DNA of 64,000 bases from Blastococcus capsensis (GTDB lineage: Bacteria; Actinomycetota; Actinomycetes; Mycobacteriales; Geodermatophilaceae), in the NCBI RefSeq assembly GCF_030165005.1, contig NZ_JASNNW010000002.1, positions 248,001-312,000 of the forward strand, read 5' to 3'. Positions 51,507-59,748 of this stretch are shown here, one piece after another. The position numbers and the translations under genes are program-made. How positions within the stretch are numbered: position 1 is the first letter of the stretch; the number at the start of each line of letters is the position of its first letter. The notes below the pieces were generated by a model. The model ran no database searches, had not been told where the DNA came from, and worked only from the letters and a program-made list of their open reading frames with translations.

Positions 51507-52840
51507 CTCCCGGGGACGAGCATCCCGGCGCCGACGGTGGCGTTGGTCGCCTCGTCGACGAGGATGAACCGGCCGGTCACCCGGTTGCGGGAGTACTCGT
51601 CGACGAACAGCGGCTGGGTGGCGCGCAACCGCACCCGGCCGATGTCGTTGAGCCCGAGCTCGCCGGCCTCCGGCTCGCGGTGCAGCGTGTTGACGTCGAG
51701 CCGGTACTGCACGTCCTTGACCACCGCGCGCACCGAGCGCGTCGTGTGCTTGACCGCCAGCCGCTGCCGGGGGCGCAGCGGCTCGTCGGTCATCCAGCAC
51801 ACCAGCGCGTCGAGCTCCTGCGTCACGTGCGGCGCGTTCGACGGCCGGCAGATCAGGTCACCGCGCGAGACGTCGAGGTCGTCGGCCAGCCGCACGGTCA
51901 CCGCCATCGGGGCGAAGGCCTCGTCGACCGGGCCACGCGGGCCGTCGATGCCGGCGATCGTCGTCGTCAGCCCGCTGGGCAGCACCTGCACCTCGTCGCC
52001 GGTGCGCAGGACGCCGCTGGCGACCGTCCCGGCATAACCCCGGAAGTCGTGGTGTGCGTCGGATTGCGGCCGGATCACGTACTGCACCGGGAAGCGCACG
52101 TCGACCAGGTTGCGGTCGCTGGCCACGTGCACGTGCTCCAGGTGGTGCAGCAGCGACGGCCCCTCGTACCAGGGGGTGCGCTCCGACCGGCGGACGACGT
52201 TGTCGCCGTTCAGCGCCGAGATGGGCACGACGGTGAGGTCGGGGACGTCCAGTTTCGCGGCGAAGGCGGTGAACTCGTCGCGGATCGCCTCGAAGGTCTG
52301 CTCCGACCAGTCGACGAGGTCCATCTTGTTCACCGCGACGACCAGGTGGGGCACCCGCAGCAGCGAGGCGAGGAACGCGTGCCGGCGGCTCTGCTCGAGC
52401 ATGCCCTTGCGGGCGTCGACCAGCACGATCGCCAGATCCGCGGTGGAGGCGCCGGTGACCATGTTGCGGGTGTACTGCACGTGGCCCGGCGTGTCGGCCA
52501 GGATGAACGTGCGCCGCGGGGTGGCGAAGTAGCGGTAGGCGACGTCGATGGTGATGCCCTGCTCGCGCTCGGCCCGCAGCCCGTCGGTGAGCAGCGCCAG
52601 GTTCACGTAGTCGCCGCCGGCGCTGGCGCGCTCGACGGCCTCGTACTGGTCCTCGAACACCGCCTTGCTGTCGTAGAGGAGCCGGCCGATCAGGGTGCTC
52701 TTGCCGTCGTCGACCGAGCCGGCGGTGGCGATCCGCAGGATGTCCTTGCGGGCGACGGCGATCTCGCGTGCCTGCTCCGCGGCGGCGGAGTGCACATCGA
52801 CGGGCTGGTCGATGCGCGGCTGGGGGGTGCTGTCGGCCAT
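51503..52840 (-). CDS. cysN: Sulfate adenylyltransferase subunit 1 (GTPase)
   Basis: 445 residues. EF-Tu-like GTPase: P-loop ATAGSVDDGKSTLIGRL near 38-54, DTPGHVQYT (G3), VNKMDL (G4) and SAL (G5) are intact. Domains II and III follow; the APS-kinase (CysC) domain found fused in some species is absent. CysN hydrolyses GTP to drive APS formation by CysD. Its ATG overlaps the TGA of cysD by one base (TGATG). Function: first step of assimilatory sulfate reduction. Confidence 0.95.
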   Translation of the reverse strand: MADSTPQPRIDQPVDVHSAAAEQAREIAVARKDILRIATAGSVDDGKSTLIGRLLYDSKAVFEDQYEAVERASAGGDYVNLALLTDGLRAEREQGITIDVAYRYFATPRRTFILADTPGHVQYTRNMVTGASTADLAIVLVDARKGMLEQSRRHAFLASLLRVPHLVVAVNKMDLVDWSEQTFEAIRDEFTAFAAKLDVPDLTVVPISALNGDNVVRRSERTPWYEGPSLLHHLEHVHVASDRNLVDVRFPVQYVIRPQSDAHHDFRGYAGTVASGVLRTGDEVQVLPSGLTTTIAGIDGPRGPVDEAFAPMAVTVRLADDLDVSRGDLICRPSNAPHVTQELDALVCWMTDEPLRPRQRLAVKHTTRSVRAVVKDVQYRLDVNTLHREPEAGELGLNDIGRVRLRATQPLFVDEYSRNRVTGRFILVDEATNATVGAGMLVPGS

Positions 52841-53748
52841 CAGAAGTAGCCCTCCTTCTTCCGGTCCTCCATGGCGGCGTCGCTGACCTTGTCGTCGCCC
52901 CGGGTCGCGCCCCGCTCGGTCATCCGGGTCACCGCGATCTCGGCGATGACCTCGTCGACCGTGGTGGCGGTGGACGGCACGGCCGCGGTCAGGTTCGCGT
53001 CGCCGACGGTGCGGTAGCGGACGCTCTCCCGGCGGACCTGCTCGCCCTCGCGCGCCCGGATGAACTCGTTGACCGCGTAGAGCATCCCCTGGCGCTCCAC
53101 GACCTCCCGCTCCTGCGCGAGGTACAGCGGGGGGATGGCGATCTGCTCGTGGGCGATGTACTGCCAGATGTCGAGCTCGGTCCAGTTCGACAGCGGGAAC
53201 ACCCGGATGGACTCACCCAGGTGGATCCGCCCGTTGTAGAGGTCCCAGAGCTCCGGGCGCTGGCTCTTCGGATCCCACTGGCCGAACTCGTCGCGGAAGG
53301 AGAAGGCCCGTTCCTTGGCCCGGGCCTTGTCCTCGTCGCGCCGGGCGCCGCCGAACAGTGCCGTGAAGCCGTGCTCCTCGACGGCGTCCAGCAGGACCGG
53401 GGTCTGGATGCGGTTGCGGGAGCCGTTGGGCTCCTCCTTCACCGTGCCCGCGGCGATGGCGTCCGGCACGGAGGCCACCACCAACTGCACGCCGAGCTCG
53501 GCCACCCGCTTGTCGCGGAACTCCAGGACCTCGGGGAAGTTCAGGCCGGTATCGACGTGCATCACCGGGAAGGGGATGCGGGCCGGCGCGAAAGCCTTGC
53601 GGGCCAGCTCCAGCATCACGATGGAGTCCTTGCCGCCGGAGAAGAGCAGCACCGGGCGTTCCAGTTCCGCGACGACCTCACGAATCATGTGGATGGACTC
53701 GGCCTCCAGCGTCTCCAGCTGGGTGAGCCGGTAGTCGGGCGTGGTCAC
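52840..53748 (-). CDS. cysD: Sulfate adenylyltransferase subunit 2
   Basis: 302 residues. PP-loop LLFSGGKDSIVMLELA near 34-50, HVDTGLNFPEVLEFRD, and the C-terminal VRYRTVGDANLTAAV, ERGATRGDDKVSDAAMEDRKKEGYF tail that binds CysN. Makes adenosine 5'-phosphosulfate from sulfate and ATP with CysN. GTG 53748 has GAGGAGG four to five bases upstream. A CGCACCG-ATC-CGGTGCG dyad lies 117 bases upstream, between this gene and the small ORF. Confidence 0.95.
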   Translation of the reverse strand: MTTPDYRLTQLETLEAESIHMIREVVAELERPVLLFSGGKDSIVMLELARKAFAPARIPFPVMHVDTGLNFPEVLEFRDKRVAELGVQLVVASVPDAIAAGTVKEEPNGSRNRIQTPVLLDAVEEHGFTALFGGARRDEDKARAKERAFSFRDEFGQWDPKSQRPELWDLYNGRIHLGESIRVFPLSNWTELDIWQYIAHEQIAIPPLYLAQEREVVERQGMLYAVNEFIRAREGEQVRRESVRYRTVGDANLTAAVPSTATTVDEVIAEIAVTRMTERGATRGDDKVSDAAMEDRKKEGYF

Positions 53749-53864
53749 GCGGCCTCCTCGCCGGCGCTCGGAAGCCTCGTTCCGGACGGTGCTCTGTTCG
53801 TGGATGAGCTCGCAGGCTCGCTCATTGGCGCTGGCTCCGGGGATTCGACATCAGGGCGACCAAC

Positions 53865-53881
53865 CGCACCGATCCGGTGCG
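53865..53881. repeat. Perfect inverted repeat upstream of cysD
   Basis: CGCACCG-ATC-CGGTGCG has 7-base arms and a 3-base centre. It is either the terminator of the 68-residue ORF ending at 53901 or an operator of cysDN. It has no T-run on either side. Confidence 0.5.
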
Positions 53882-53900
53882 AATTCCCGCCCAGTGTCCG

Positions 53901-54107
53901 CTATCGCGCCGAGCGGACCGCAGCCAGCACCCGGTCGGCCTGCCCCGGCCGGGTGACCACGAGGTCGGAAAGGGAGGGATCGGGCCGGTTGTAGACCAGC
54001 GGCGATCCGTCCAGCCGGCCGGTGCGCCCCGAGGAACGCAGGGGCACCAGGGCGTCCGCGGCGGGCCGAGCGGCCAGTGCCGCGACCGCGGTGTCGTCCA
54101 TGCGCAT
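53901..54107 (-). CDS. Hypothetical protein (68 aa)
   Basis: MRMDDTAVAALAARPAADAL then a basic/hydrophobic second half (PLVYNRPDPSLSDLVVTRPGQADRVLAAVRSAR). ATG 54107 has AGGAG nine bases upstream. It follows the broken carboxymuconolactone-decarboxylase-like gene by 16 bases and precedes cysDN. No family recognised. Confidence 0.55.
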   Translation of the reverse strand: MRMDDTAVAALAARPAADALVPLRSSGRTGRLDGSPLVYNRPDPSLSDLVVTRPGQADRVLAAVRSAR

Positions 54108-54123
54108 GTGCGGCGGCTCCTGG

Positions 54124-54723
54124 TCAGGGGGTTGGCACCTCCGGGTAGGCGAGCGGGCAGCTGGGCGCCAGCGCCTCCTGCGTCTCCGGGTCGACCTCGG
54201 TGAGGAAGGTGGCGTGGAAACGGTTGATCATGTTGGACAACCCGACGGTGAAGCAGATCTCGATGATCTGCTCGGGGGTGAAGTGCTCGGCCAGGTCGCC
54301 GTAGGTCCGGTCGTCGATGGTCGCCATCCGCGTGGACCGCTGCGCGTAGCGGACGATCGCCGCCTCGTCGGCCTCGTAGAGGCCGTCGGGCAGCGGGTCG
54401 TCGCCCAGGTGCGCGAGCTTCTCTTCGGTCAGTCCTGCTGCTCGACCGAGCAGCACGTGGGTGGGGATCTAGTAGTGGCACTCGTTGGTGACCGAGGCGG
54501 TGAGGTACGCCAGTTCCCGCTGGGCCGGTGTCATCGAGTTCTGGAAGTAGACGACGGTGCCGAACTCGACCATCTTCTGCAGCGCGCGGGGGTGGTTGGC
54601 CACGGCGCGGTAGACGTTCGGATCGACGCTGCGCCCGCGCGCCGCCGCGACGGCCTTCAGCACCTCCCGGGCGAGAGGGTCGGCGTTCTCGTCGTCGGAA
54701 CTCACCAGCGGCAGGCGTGACAT
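54124..54723 (-). pseudogene. Carboxymuconolactone decarboxylase/AhpD-family protein with TAG at the active-site Cys
   Basis: ATG 54723 (leaderless, TACGGT seven bases upstream) gives SRLPLVSSDDENADPLAREV ... RELAYLTASVTNECHY, then TAG at 54469-54471, then IPTHVLLGRAAGLTEEKLAH ... to a TGA at 54124. The two halves join into one normal 199-residue protein. In this family the motif is ECxxCxxxH; here ECHY-TAG-IPTH puts the stop exactly where the second, reactive Cys belongs. The product is either truncated at residue 84 and inactive, or the gene is misread at this base. TAG is not the selenocysteine codon. A sense codon there would restore a redox-active alkylhydroperoxidase-like enzyme. Confidence 0.75.
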
Positions 54724-54730
54724 GCGTCTC

Positions 54731-54736
54731 ACCGTA
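54731..54736 (-). promoter_or_regulatory. -10 element TACGGT, leaderless start
   Basis: TACGGT on the minus strand ends seven bases before ATG 54723. Confidence 0.5.
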
Positions 54737-54742
54737 GTGCTG

Positions 54743-55465
54743 TCAGCCCGGATCGACGGCGGCGGCGTCCCCGGCGTTGCCCGGTGGGCGGTGCACTCCG
54801 GAGGCGTCGGTGACCGAACCGAAGTAGGACGCCAGCTTCTCCGGACGAGGCTTGACGAAGGTCCCGCGCGCCTCGACCAGCGGCTGGTCCGGCGCCTCGG
54901 CGAGCGCGATCGATCCGGCGATGACCGACTTGCGGCCCGAGCTCTCCTCGAGCCAGCCGCGGAACGCCAGCGGGCGACCGAGCGGAACGGGACCGCGGTA
55001 GTCCAGCTCCAGGTGCGCGGTCATCCCCCAGAGACCGTTGGCGGCGGCGGTGTCGCCCAGCACCTGGTCCATGAACAGCGCGCTCATGCCGCCGTGCAGG
55101 AAGGTGGGCGGGCCCTCGTAGGCCGCGCCGAGCGTGGCCTCCGCGGTCACCACGCCGTCCGCCACGCGGAAGCGCAGCGGCGGCGCCATGCCGTTGGCCA
55201 CGCCGCTGACCGGGTTGAACGTCCGGCGACGGGCGGCAGGGTCGTCCAGGCGCGGGAGCTGGGACAGCGGACGGCGCGGCCCCAGGAGCTGCTCGGTGGC
55301 GGTGCGCACCAGCTCGGCGGCGGAGCGCACCGCCGCAGCGTCGGCCGTGGTGGTCGCCGAGAGCTCGATCAGCTGCCGGAGCGCGACGGCCAGATCGACC
55401 GACGCGGCCATGAGCTCGGCGTCGGAGGAGGTGCCCGGATCCGGGGAGCCGTCGGTCGTCGTCAC
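54743..55465 (-). CDS. PaaI-type hotdog thioesterase-like protein
   Basis: 240 residues. The C-terminal ~140 residues form a hotdog fold with PPTFLHGGMSALFMDQVLGD near 120-140 (the HGGxxxxxxD motif of PaaI-type thioesterases) and LELDYRGPVPLGRPL. The N-terminal ~95 residues are helical and include a RTFNPVSGVANGMAPPL link. Probably hydrolyses an acyl-CoA ester. GTG 55465 is chosen as the first start in the region after the kinase gene end; it is not clear whether a ribosome site exists. Neighbours do not show the substrate. Confidence 0.8.
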   Translation of the reverse strand: MTTTDGSPDPGTSSDAELMAASVDLAVALRQLIELSATTTADAAAVRSAAELVRTATEQLLGPRRPLSQLPRLDDPAARRRTFNPVSGVANGMAPPLRFRVADGVVTAEATLGAAYEGPPTFLHGGMSALFMDQVLGDTAAANGLWGMTAHLELDYRGPVPLGRPLAFRGWLEESSGRKSVIAGSIALAEAPDQPLVEARGTFVKPRPEKLASYFGSVTDASGVHRPPGNAGDAAAVDPG

Positions 55466-55487
55466 CGGCAGATCGTCGCAAGAGTGC

Positions 55488-57068
55488 TCAGGCCCCGGGA
55501 GCGCCGCCCCCGGGGGGACCGCTGCGCGGCAGCCGCACCGTGACGGCCAGCCCCGCGCCGGGCGCCGTCTCCAGCGCGGCGGAGCCGCCGTGGGCCGCGG
55601 CCAGCGAGGAGACGATGGCCAGCCCGAGGCCCGTGCCGCCGGCATCCCGCGTGCGGGAGGTGTCGGCCCGGTAGAACCGCTCGAAGGCCCGCGCCGCGTC
55701 GTCGGCGGCCATGCCCGGACCGTCGTCCGCGACGCGCAGCAGCAGCACGTCGGCATGGGCCGGTTCCTGTGCCACCGAGACCTGCACGCGGGTGCCCGGC
55801 GGTGTGTGCGTCAGGGCGTTCGTCACCAGGTTGACCACCACCTGGCGCAGCCGGCTCTCGTCGCCGAGCACCACGGGGACGTCCGTGAGCGACTCGTCCA
55901 GGTGCAGGCTGATCGGCCGGTCGGGCTGCACGGCACGTGCGTCGTGCACGGCGTCCCCGGCGACCGCGGCGAGGTCCACCGGACGGACGGCCAGCGGTCG
56001 CTGCTGGTCCACCCGGGCCAGCAGCAGCAGGTCCTCGACCAGCAGCCCCATCCGGCCGCCCTCGGCCTCGATCCGCTGCATCAGCCGGGCGACGTCCTGC
56101 TCGGTGCGGACCGCGCCCTGGCGGTACAGCTCGGCGAAGCCGCGGATGGAGGTCAGCGGGGTGCGCAGCTCGTGGCTGGCGTCCGCCACGAACCGGCGCA
56201 TCCGGTGCTCGGAACTCCGCGCCTGCTCCTCGGAGGCCTGCTGGGCGCGGAAGGCGCTCTCGATGCGGGCAAGCATCCCGTTCAGCGCGTTGGACAACCG
56301 GCCGACCTCGGTGCGCTCGTCGCCGATCGGGACGCGGCGGGACAGGTCGCCGTCGGCGATGGCCCGCGCCGTGCGCTCCACGTCGGCCAGCGGCCGGAGG
56401 CTGTTGCGCACGAGGACGTACCCGGCGGCGGCCAGGAGGGTGAGCACGATCAGCCCGACGACGACCTCGATCCGGACCAGCCGGCCGATGGCCGCCTCGT
56501 CACCCCGCACATCGCTACCCACGAGGACCGTGTAGCCGCCGGGCAGCTCGCCCGACGCCATCCGCCACTCGATGCGTCCGCCGTCGCGCACGCTCGTCGG
56601 CCCGCCGCCCTCCCGCAGCCGGTCGACGTCGCCGTCGTCGAGGCCGGGCATCGCGCCGTCCCGCCCGCGCGGCCCGCCGAGCACGATCGGTCGGTCGTCG
56701 TCGGGGGCCAGGCAGGCGACGTAGGTGGGGCTCGGTTGCGGCCACGCCGGGGGGTTGAGGCAGGCCTGCAGCAGGCCGGGCTGCCGCTCGTAGGCCTGCA
56801 CGGTCACCCGTAGTTCGGCGTCCCGCTGCTCCTGCAGGTACTGCTTGAGCAGCGACGTGGCGGCGAATCCGGTCGCCGCCAGCGCGACCGCTACGAGAAC
56901 CACCAGCAGGGCCACCAGGGTCACCCGCAGCGGGATGCGGCTGCCCAGGCTCCTCGCGGGTGGCTCGTCGCTCCCGCCGGTCGGCTGCGATGTCACCGAT
57001 TCGCTACCGCGGGGCGCTCCGCTCCTCGCTCGTTCCTCGCTGCGATGCTCACGCCCCTGTCCGCTCAC
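55488..57068 (-). CDS. Two-component sensor histidine kinase
   Basis: 526 residues from GTG 57068. Membrane helix 1 (about 46-70), an extracellular sensor domain of ~125 residues, helix 2 (about 199-219), HAMP (RPLADVERTARAIADGDLSRRVP), H-box FVADASHELRTPLTSIRGFAEL with phospho-accepting His, N-box VVNLVTNALTHTP, G1 VADDGPGM, F-box and G2 GGTGLGLAIV. The start lies in the last of three 80-bp repeats; GTG 56996 is an alternative that skips the repeat-coded residues. The ancestral start probably overlapped the regulator stop directly. Acts with the response regulator upstream. Signal unknown. Confidence 0.92.
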   Translation of the reverse strand: MSGQGREHRSEERARSGAPRGSESVTSQPTGGSDEPPARSLGSRIPLRVTLVALLVVLVAVALAATGFAATSLLKQYLQEQRDAELRVTVQAYERQPGLLQACLNPPAWPQPSPTYVACLAPDDDRPIVLGGPRGRDGAMPGLDDGDVDRLREGGGPTSVRDGGRIEWRMASGELPGGYTVLVGSDVRGDEAAIGRLVRIEVVVGLIVLTLLAAAGYVLVRNSLRPLADVERTARAIADGDLSRRVPIGDERTEVGRLSNALNGMLARIESAFRAQQASEEQARSSEHRMRRFVADASHELRTPLTSIRGFAELYRQGAVRTEQDVARLMQRIEAEGGRMGLLVEDLLLLARVDQQRPLAVRPVDLAAVAGDAVHDARAVQPDRPISLHLDESLTDVPVVLGDESRLRQVVVNLVTNALTHTPPGTRVQVSVAQEPAHADVLLLRVADDGPGMAADDAARAFERFYRADTSRTRDAGGTGLGLAIVSSLAAAHGGSAALETAPGAGLAVTVRLPRSGPPGGGAPGA

Positions 57069-57228
57069 GATGTCACCGGTTCGCTACCGCGGGGCGCTCC
57101 GCTCCTCGCTCGTTCCTCGCTGCGATGCTCACGCCCCTGTCCGCTCACGATGTCACCGGTTCGCTCCCGCGGGGCGCTCCGCTCCTCGCTCGTTCCTCGC
57201 TGCGATGCTCACGCCCCTGTCCGCTCAC
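56989..57228. repeat. Three tandem 80-bp repeats between response regulator and kinase genes
   Basis: Copies 56989-57068, 57069-57148 and 57149-57228 are nearly identical (one or two differences, e.g. GATTCGC versus GGTTCGC, and CTACC versus CTCCC). Each contains GTG-start/TGA-stop overlaps so that the unit plus four bases is exactly 28 codons. Words like CGCTCCGCTCCTCGCTCG fill the unit. Recent tandem duplication is indicated by the near identity. Confidence 0.95.
57065..57228 (-). other. Two overlapping 27-residue mini-ORFs linking the regulator and kinase genes
   Basis: ORF one runs 57145-57228, ORF two 57065-57148, both GTG to TGA, encoding SGQGREHRSEERARSGAPRG plus EPVTS. Each start overlaps the previous stop as GTGA: regulator stop, ORF one, ORF two, kinase start. 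This would carry re-initiating ribosomes through the repeats. Whether the peptides matter is unknown. Confidence 0.55.
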
Positions 57229-57989
57229 GACCCACGCGGCAGCCGGAGGGTGTAGCCGACGCCGCGGATGGTCTGCAGCAGGCGGGGTTCGGTGGTGTCG
57301 ACCTTGCGCCGGAGGTAGGAGATGTAGGACTCCACGACGTTGGCCTCGCCGTTGAAGTCGTAGTTCCACACGTGGTCGAGGATCTGCGCCTTCGACAGCA
57401 CCCGGCCGGCGTTGGCCATGAGGTAGCGCAGCAGTTTGAACTCCGTCGGCGAGAGGCTGATGACCTCGCCGGCCTTGATGACCTCGTGGGTCTCCTCGTC
57501 CAGCTCGATGTCGGCGAAGGTGAGCCGCGGCGCCTCCGGGGCGCGCTGTGCGCCGGTCGTCCGGCGGAGCACCGCCCGGATGCGGGCCACGACCTCGTCG
57601 AGGCTGAACGGCTTGGTCACGTAGTCGTCGCCGCCGAGCGTCAGGCCGGAGATCTTGTCCTCGGGTGCGTCCCGTGCCGTCAGGAAGAGCACCGGGGTGT
57701 GCCGCCCGGTCTCCCGCAGCCGCCGCACCACGCCGAAGCCGTCGAGCCCGGGCATCATCACGTCCAGGACCAGCAGGTCCGGCCGGAACGACGCCGCGAG
57801 CGCCAGCGCCTGCTGCCCGTCGGCGGCGGTGGCGACCTCGAAGCCGGCGTAGCGGAGGCTCGCCGACAGCAGCTCGCGGATGTTCGGCTCGTCGTCCACC
57901 ACGAGGAGGCGGGCTTCCGGGGCCGGGCGGCCCGCGGGCTGGTTGCCGGACACTGCTCCTCCGGTCGGGTGCGCCGATACGGTCGTCAT
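57225..57989 (-). CDS. OmpR-family response regulator
   Basis: 254 residues. Receiver domain with acidic pocket VVDDEPN, phospho-acceptor Asp in DLLVLDVMMPGLDGF, and Lys in DDYVTKPF near 128. The winged-helix DNA-binding domain (about 155-250) reads LSPTEFKLLRYLMANAGRVLSKAQILDHVW...YISYLRRKVD. ATG 57989 has GGGAG close by. It is the first gene of the pair with the histidine kinase; after its stop the three 80-bp repeats follow. Targets unknown. Confidence 0.95.
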   Translation of the reverse strand: MTTVSAHPTGGAVSGNQPAGRPAPEARLLVVDDEPNIRELLSASLRYAGFEVATAADGQQALALAASFRPDLLVLDVMMPGLDGFGVVRRLRETGRHTPVLFLTARDAPEDKISGLTLGGDDYVTKPFSLDEVVARIRAVLRRTTGAQRAPEAPRLTFADIELDEETHEVIKAGEVISLSPTEFKLLRYLMANAGRVLSKAQILDHVWNYDFNGEANVVESYISYLRRKVDTTEPRLLQTIRGVGYTLRLPRGS

Positions 57990-58081
57990 GCTCCCGAGGA
58001 TCGGGGGAGCGGCTGCGCAGGACCTGGACGCTACCTGGGAAGTTCCTGGACGAGCGACCCATACCGGCAGACGAGCGGCCC

Positions 58082-58876
58082 TCAGCCGGCGGGGGACATG
58101 GCGCGGCCCCGGCGCCAGTAGCCGATCGCGTGGTGCTGGCTCCGGCCCAGTCCCCACCGCCCCCGCAGGTCGGCGCGGATCGCCCGCACGGTGGCCGACT
58201 CGGCGCCCACCCAGGCGAAGACGTCGTCCCCCTCCGGGCGGTCCAGCGCCGCGACGGCGCCGACCAGCAGGGTGCTCTCGCCCGGTGCCGTCGCGCCGCG
58301 GTGCAGCCAGTGCAGGGCGATGCCCGGGGGTGCCACGAGCGGCTGCTCCTCCTCCGGCCCGGCCACCTCGAGGTAGGCGGCGCCCAGCGTCTCCGGTGGC
58401 GCGGCCGCCAGGAGCCGGCTGATCGCGGGCAGCGCCGTCTCGTCCCCGATCAGCAGCAGCCAGCGGGCGGACCGCTCGGCGAGCGAGGCGGCCCCGGCGA
58501 TGCCGAGCAGGGCGCCCGGCTGCGCGGCGGCGGCCCAGGAGGCGGCCGGACCGTCCCCGTGGAGGACGAAGTCGATGTCCACCTCACCGGCGGCGGAGTC
58601 CTGGCGGCGTGCCGTGTAGCTGCGCAGCGCGATCCCGTGGCTGCCCTGCGGCCACACGATCCGGCCGTCGCGCTGGATGCGCGGCCAGCGTGGCTCGGCG
58701 TCGTCCACCTGCGGCACGAGCAGGTTCACGGTGGGGCCGGCCGCCGCCACGGCGGTGGGCTCCCCGGACAGCGTCACCCGGCGTACCGAGGGAGTCACGT
58801 CGGTGACCGCCACGACCGTGAGGACGTCGACCGGTCGCAGGCCGTCGATGAACACGGCGCCGTCAGGAGAGCTCAC
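58082..58876 (-). CDS. Siderophore-interacting protein (ferric-siderophore reductase family)
   Basis: 264 residues. FAD-binding motif IALRSYTARRQ (RxYT/S) near 83, VDIDFVLHGDGPAASWA, and NAD(P)H-domain motifs LLIGDETALPAISRLLA and GAESATVRAIRADLRGRWG are those of the SIP (ViuB-like) flavoproteins that release iron from siderophores. GTG 58876 has TACGCT eight bases upstream (leaderless). No siderophore transport genes adjoin it. Confidence 0.92.
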   Translation of the reverse strand: MSSPDGAVFIDGLRPVDVLTVVAVTDVTPSVRRVTLSGEPTAVAAAGPTVNLLVPQVDDAEPRWPRIQRDGRIVWPQGSHGIALRSYTARRQDSAAGEVDIDFVLHGDGPAASWAAAAQPGALLGIAGAASLAERSARWLLLIGDETALPAISRLLAAAPPETLGAAYLEVAGPEEEQPLVAPPGIALHWLHRGATAPGESTLLVGAVAALDRPEGDDVFAWVGAESATVRAIRADLRGRWGLGRSQHHAIGYWRRGRAMSPAG

Positions 58877-58884
58877 GTCGTCCC

Positions 58885-58890
58885 AGCGTA
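58885..58890 (-). promoter_or_regulatory. -10 element TACGCT, leaderless start
   Basis: TACGCT on the minus strand lies eight bases before GTG 58876. Confidence 0.45.
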
Positions 58891-58979
58891 GGTGTGCGGT
58901 GCATCCGGGGCGCCGATGTGTGCCCGGGGCCCGCCGGGGGCACCGGCAGAGGCAGCACCGTCCACGAGCGGGGAGAGAG

Positions 58980-59189
58980 ATGGCCGACGACTTCGACAAG
59001 GGTGACCACGTCACCTGGAACAGCCACGGGAGCACCGCCGAGGGCACCGTGGAACGAAAGATCACCTCCGACACCGAGGCGTCCGGTCGCACCGTGCGGG
59101 CGAGCAAGGACGACCCGCAGTACGAGGTCCGCAGCGACAAGAGCGGGCGCACCGCGGTGCACAAGCCCGGCGCGCTCGACGAGGCCTGA
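58980..59189 (+). CDS. DUF2945 (hypervirulence-associated TUDOR domain) protein
   Basis: 69 residues, a single SH3-like barrel: KGDHVTWNSHGSTAEGTVER, later DPQYEVRSDKSGRTAVHKPGAL. The GDxVxWxxxGxxxxGxV pattern is diagnostic of DUF2945. Proposed to bind RNA, DNA or peptides; the real role is unknown, and it is often found in stress gene sets. ATG 58980 has GGGGAG before it. A DUF2795 gene follows 57 bases later. Confidence 0.9.
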   Translation: MADDFDKGDHVTWNSHGSTAEGTVERKITSDTEASGRTVRASKDDPQYEVRSDKSGRTAVHKPGALDEA

Positions 59190-59246
59190 GCTCCCGCGGA
59201 CGGATCCATGCCCGGCGGCGCCGGGCCCGAGCAACTGGAGGCACAC

Positions 59247-59705
59247 GTGACCGAGTCCGCAGGCGACTTCGCCGGCGCGTCCTCGCGCAGCACCAAGCAC
59301 AACCCGCGGCTCGACGAGGAGCTCGAGCACGAGACCCAGGGGATGATGAAGGCCGAACGGGCCACGCGAGCGCACGAGTGGCGCGAGGTCGAGCCGGTCG
59401 CCGAGGGCCAGCCCGACATCGATACCGACCCCGCCGGCACGCTGGTCGGTGGCACGCCGGTCGGCATGACCGAGTCCGCGGTCGTCGCCCGGGCGGAACT
59501 GGCCCGCTGGCTGACCCGCCAGCCGTTCCCCGGAACCCGCGAGGACCTCGTCGAGGCGGCCCGTGATCACCGCGCCCCCGACGCGGTGGTGGCGGAGCTC
59601 GAGCGGCTGCCCGAGGGGGAGACCTTCGAGCGGATCGGCGACGTGACCCGCGCCCTCGGGTACCCGACCGAGACCGGGCCCGGACCGGGGGCCGACGGCC
59701 CCTGA
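59247..59705 (+). CDS. DUF2795 protein
   Basis: 152 residues. Polar N-terminus (STKHNPRLDEELEHETQGMM) and a C-terminal DUF2795 domain (about 85-145: ARAELARWLTRQPFPGTRED ... LPEGETFERIGDVTRALGY). GTG 59247 has GGAGG five bases upstream. DUF2795 is a short helical domain common in actinobacterial stress-linked proteins; function unknown. Ends with a terminator. Confidence 0.88.
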   Translation: MTESAGDFAGASSRSTKHNPRLDEELEHETQGMMKAERATRAHEWREVEPVAEGQPDIDTDPAGTLVGGTPVGMTESAVVARAELARWLTRQPFPGTREDLVEAARDHRAPDAVVAELERLPEGETFERIGDVTRALGYPTETGPGPGADGP

Positions 59706-59716
59706 GCCCAGGCCTC

Positions 59717-59748
59717 GGAGGGCGCCGGCTCAGGAGCCGGCGCCCTCC
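59717..59748. terminator. Hairpin terminator
   Basis: 15-base perfect arms GGAGGGCGCCGGCTC and GAGCCGGCGCCCTCC around AG. It overlaps the last codons of the coiled-coil gene on the minus strand and stops the DUF2795 transcript. Confidence 0.85.

Noticed and set aside
54469-54471. Selenocysteine codon in the CMD/AhpD-family gene
   Set aside because: The codon is TAG, not TGA, and I see no selenocysteine-insertion type hairpin after it that I could support.
56989-57228. CRISPR array
   Set aside because: The units are contiguous 80-bp direct repeats with no spacers, lying between two coupled genes.
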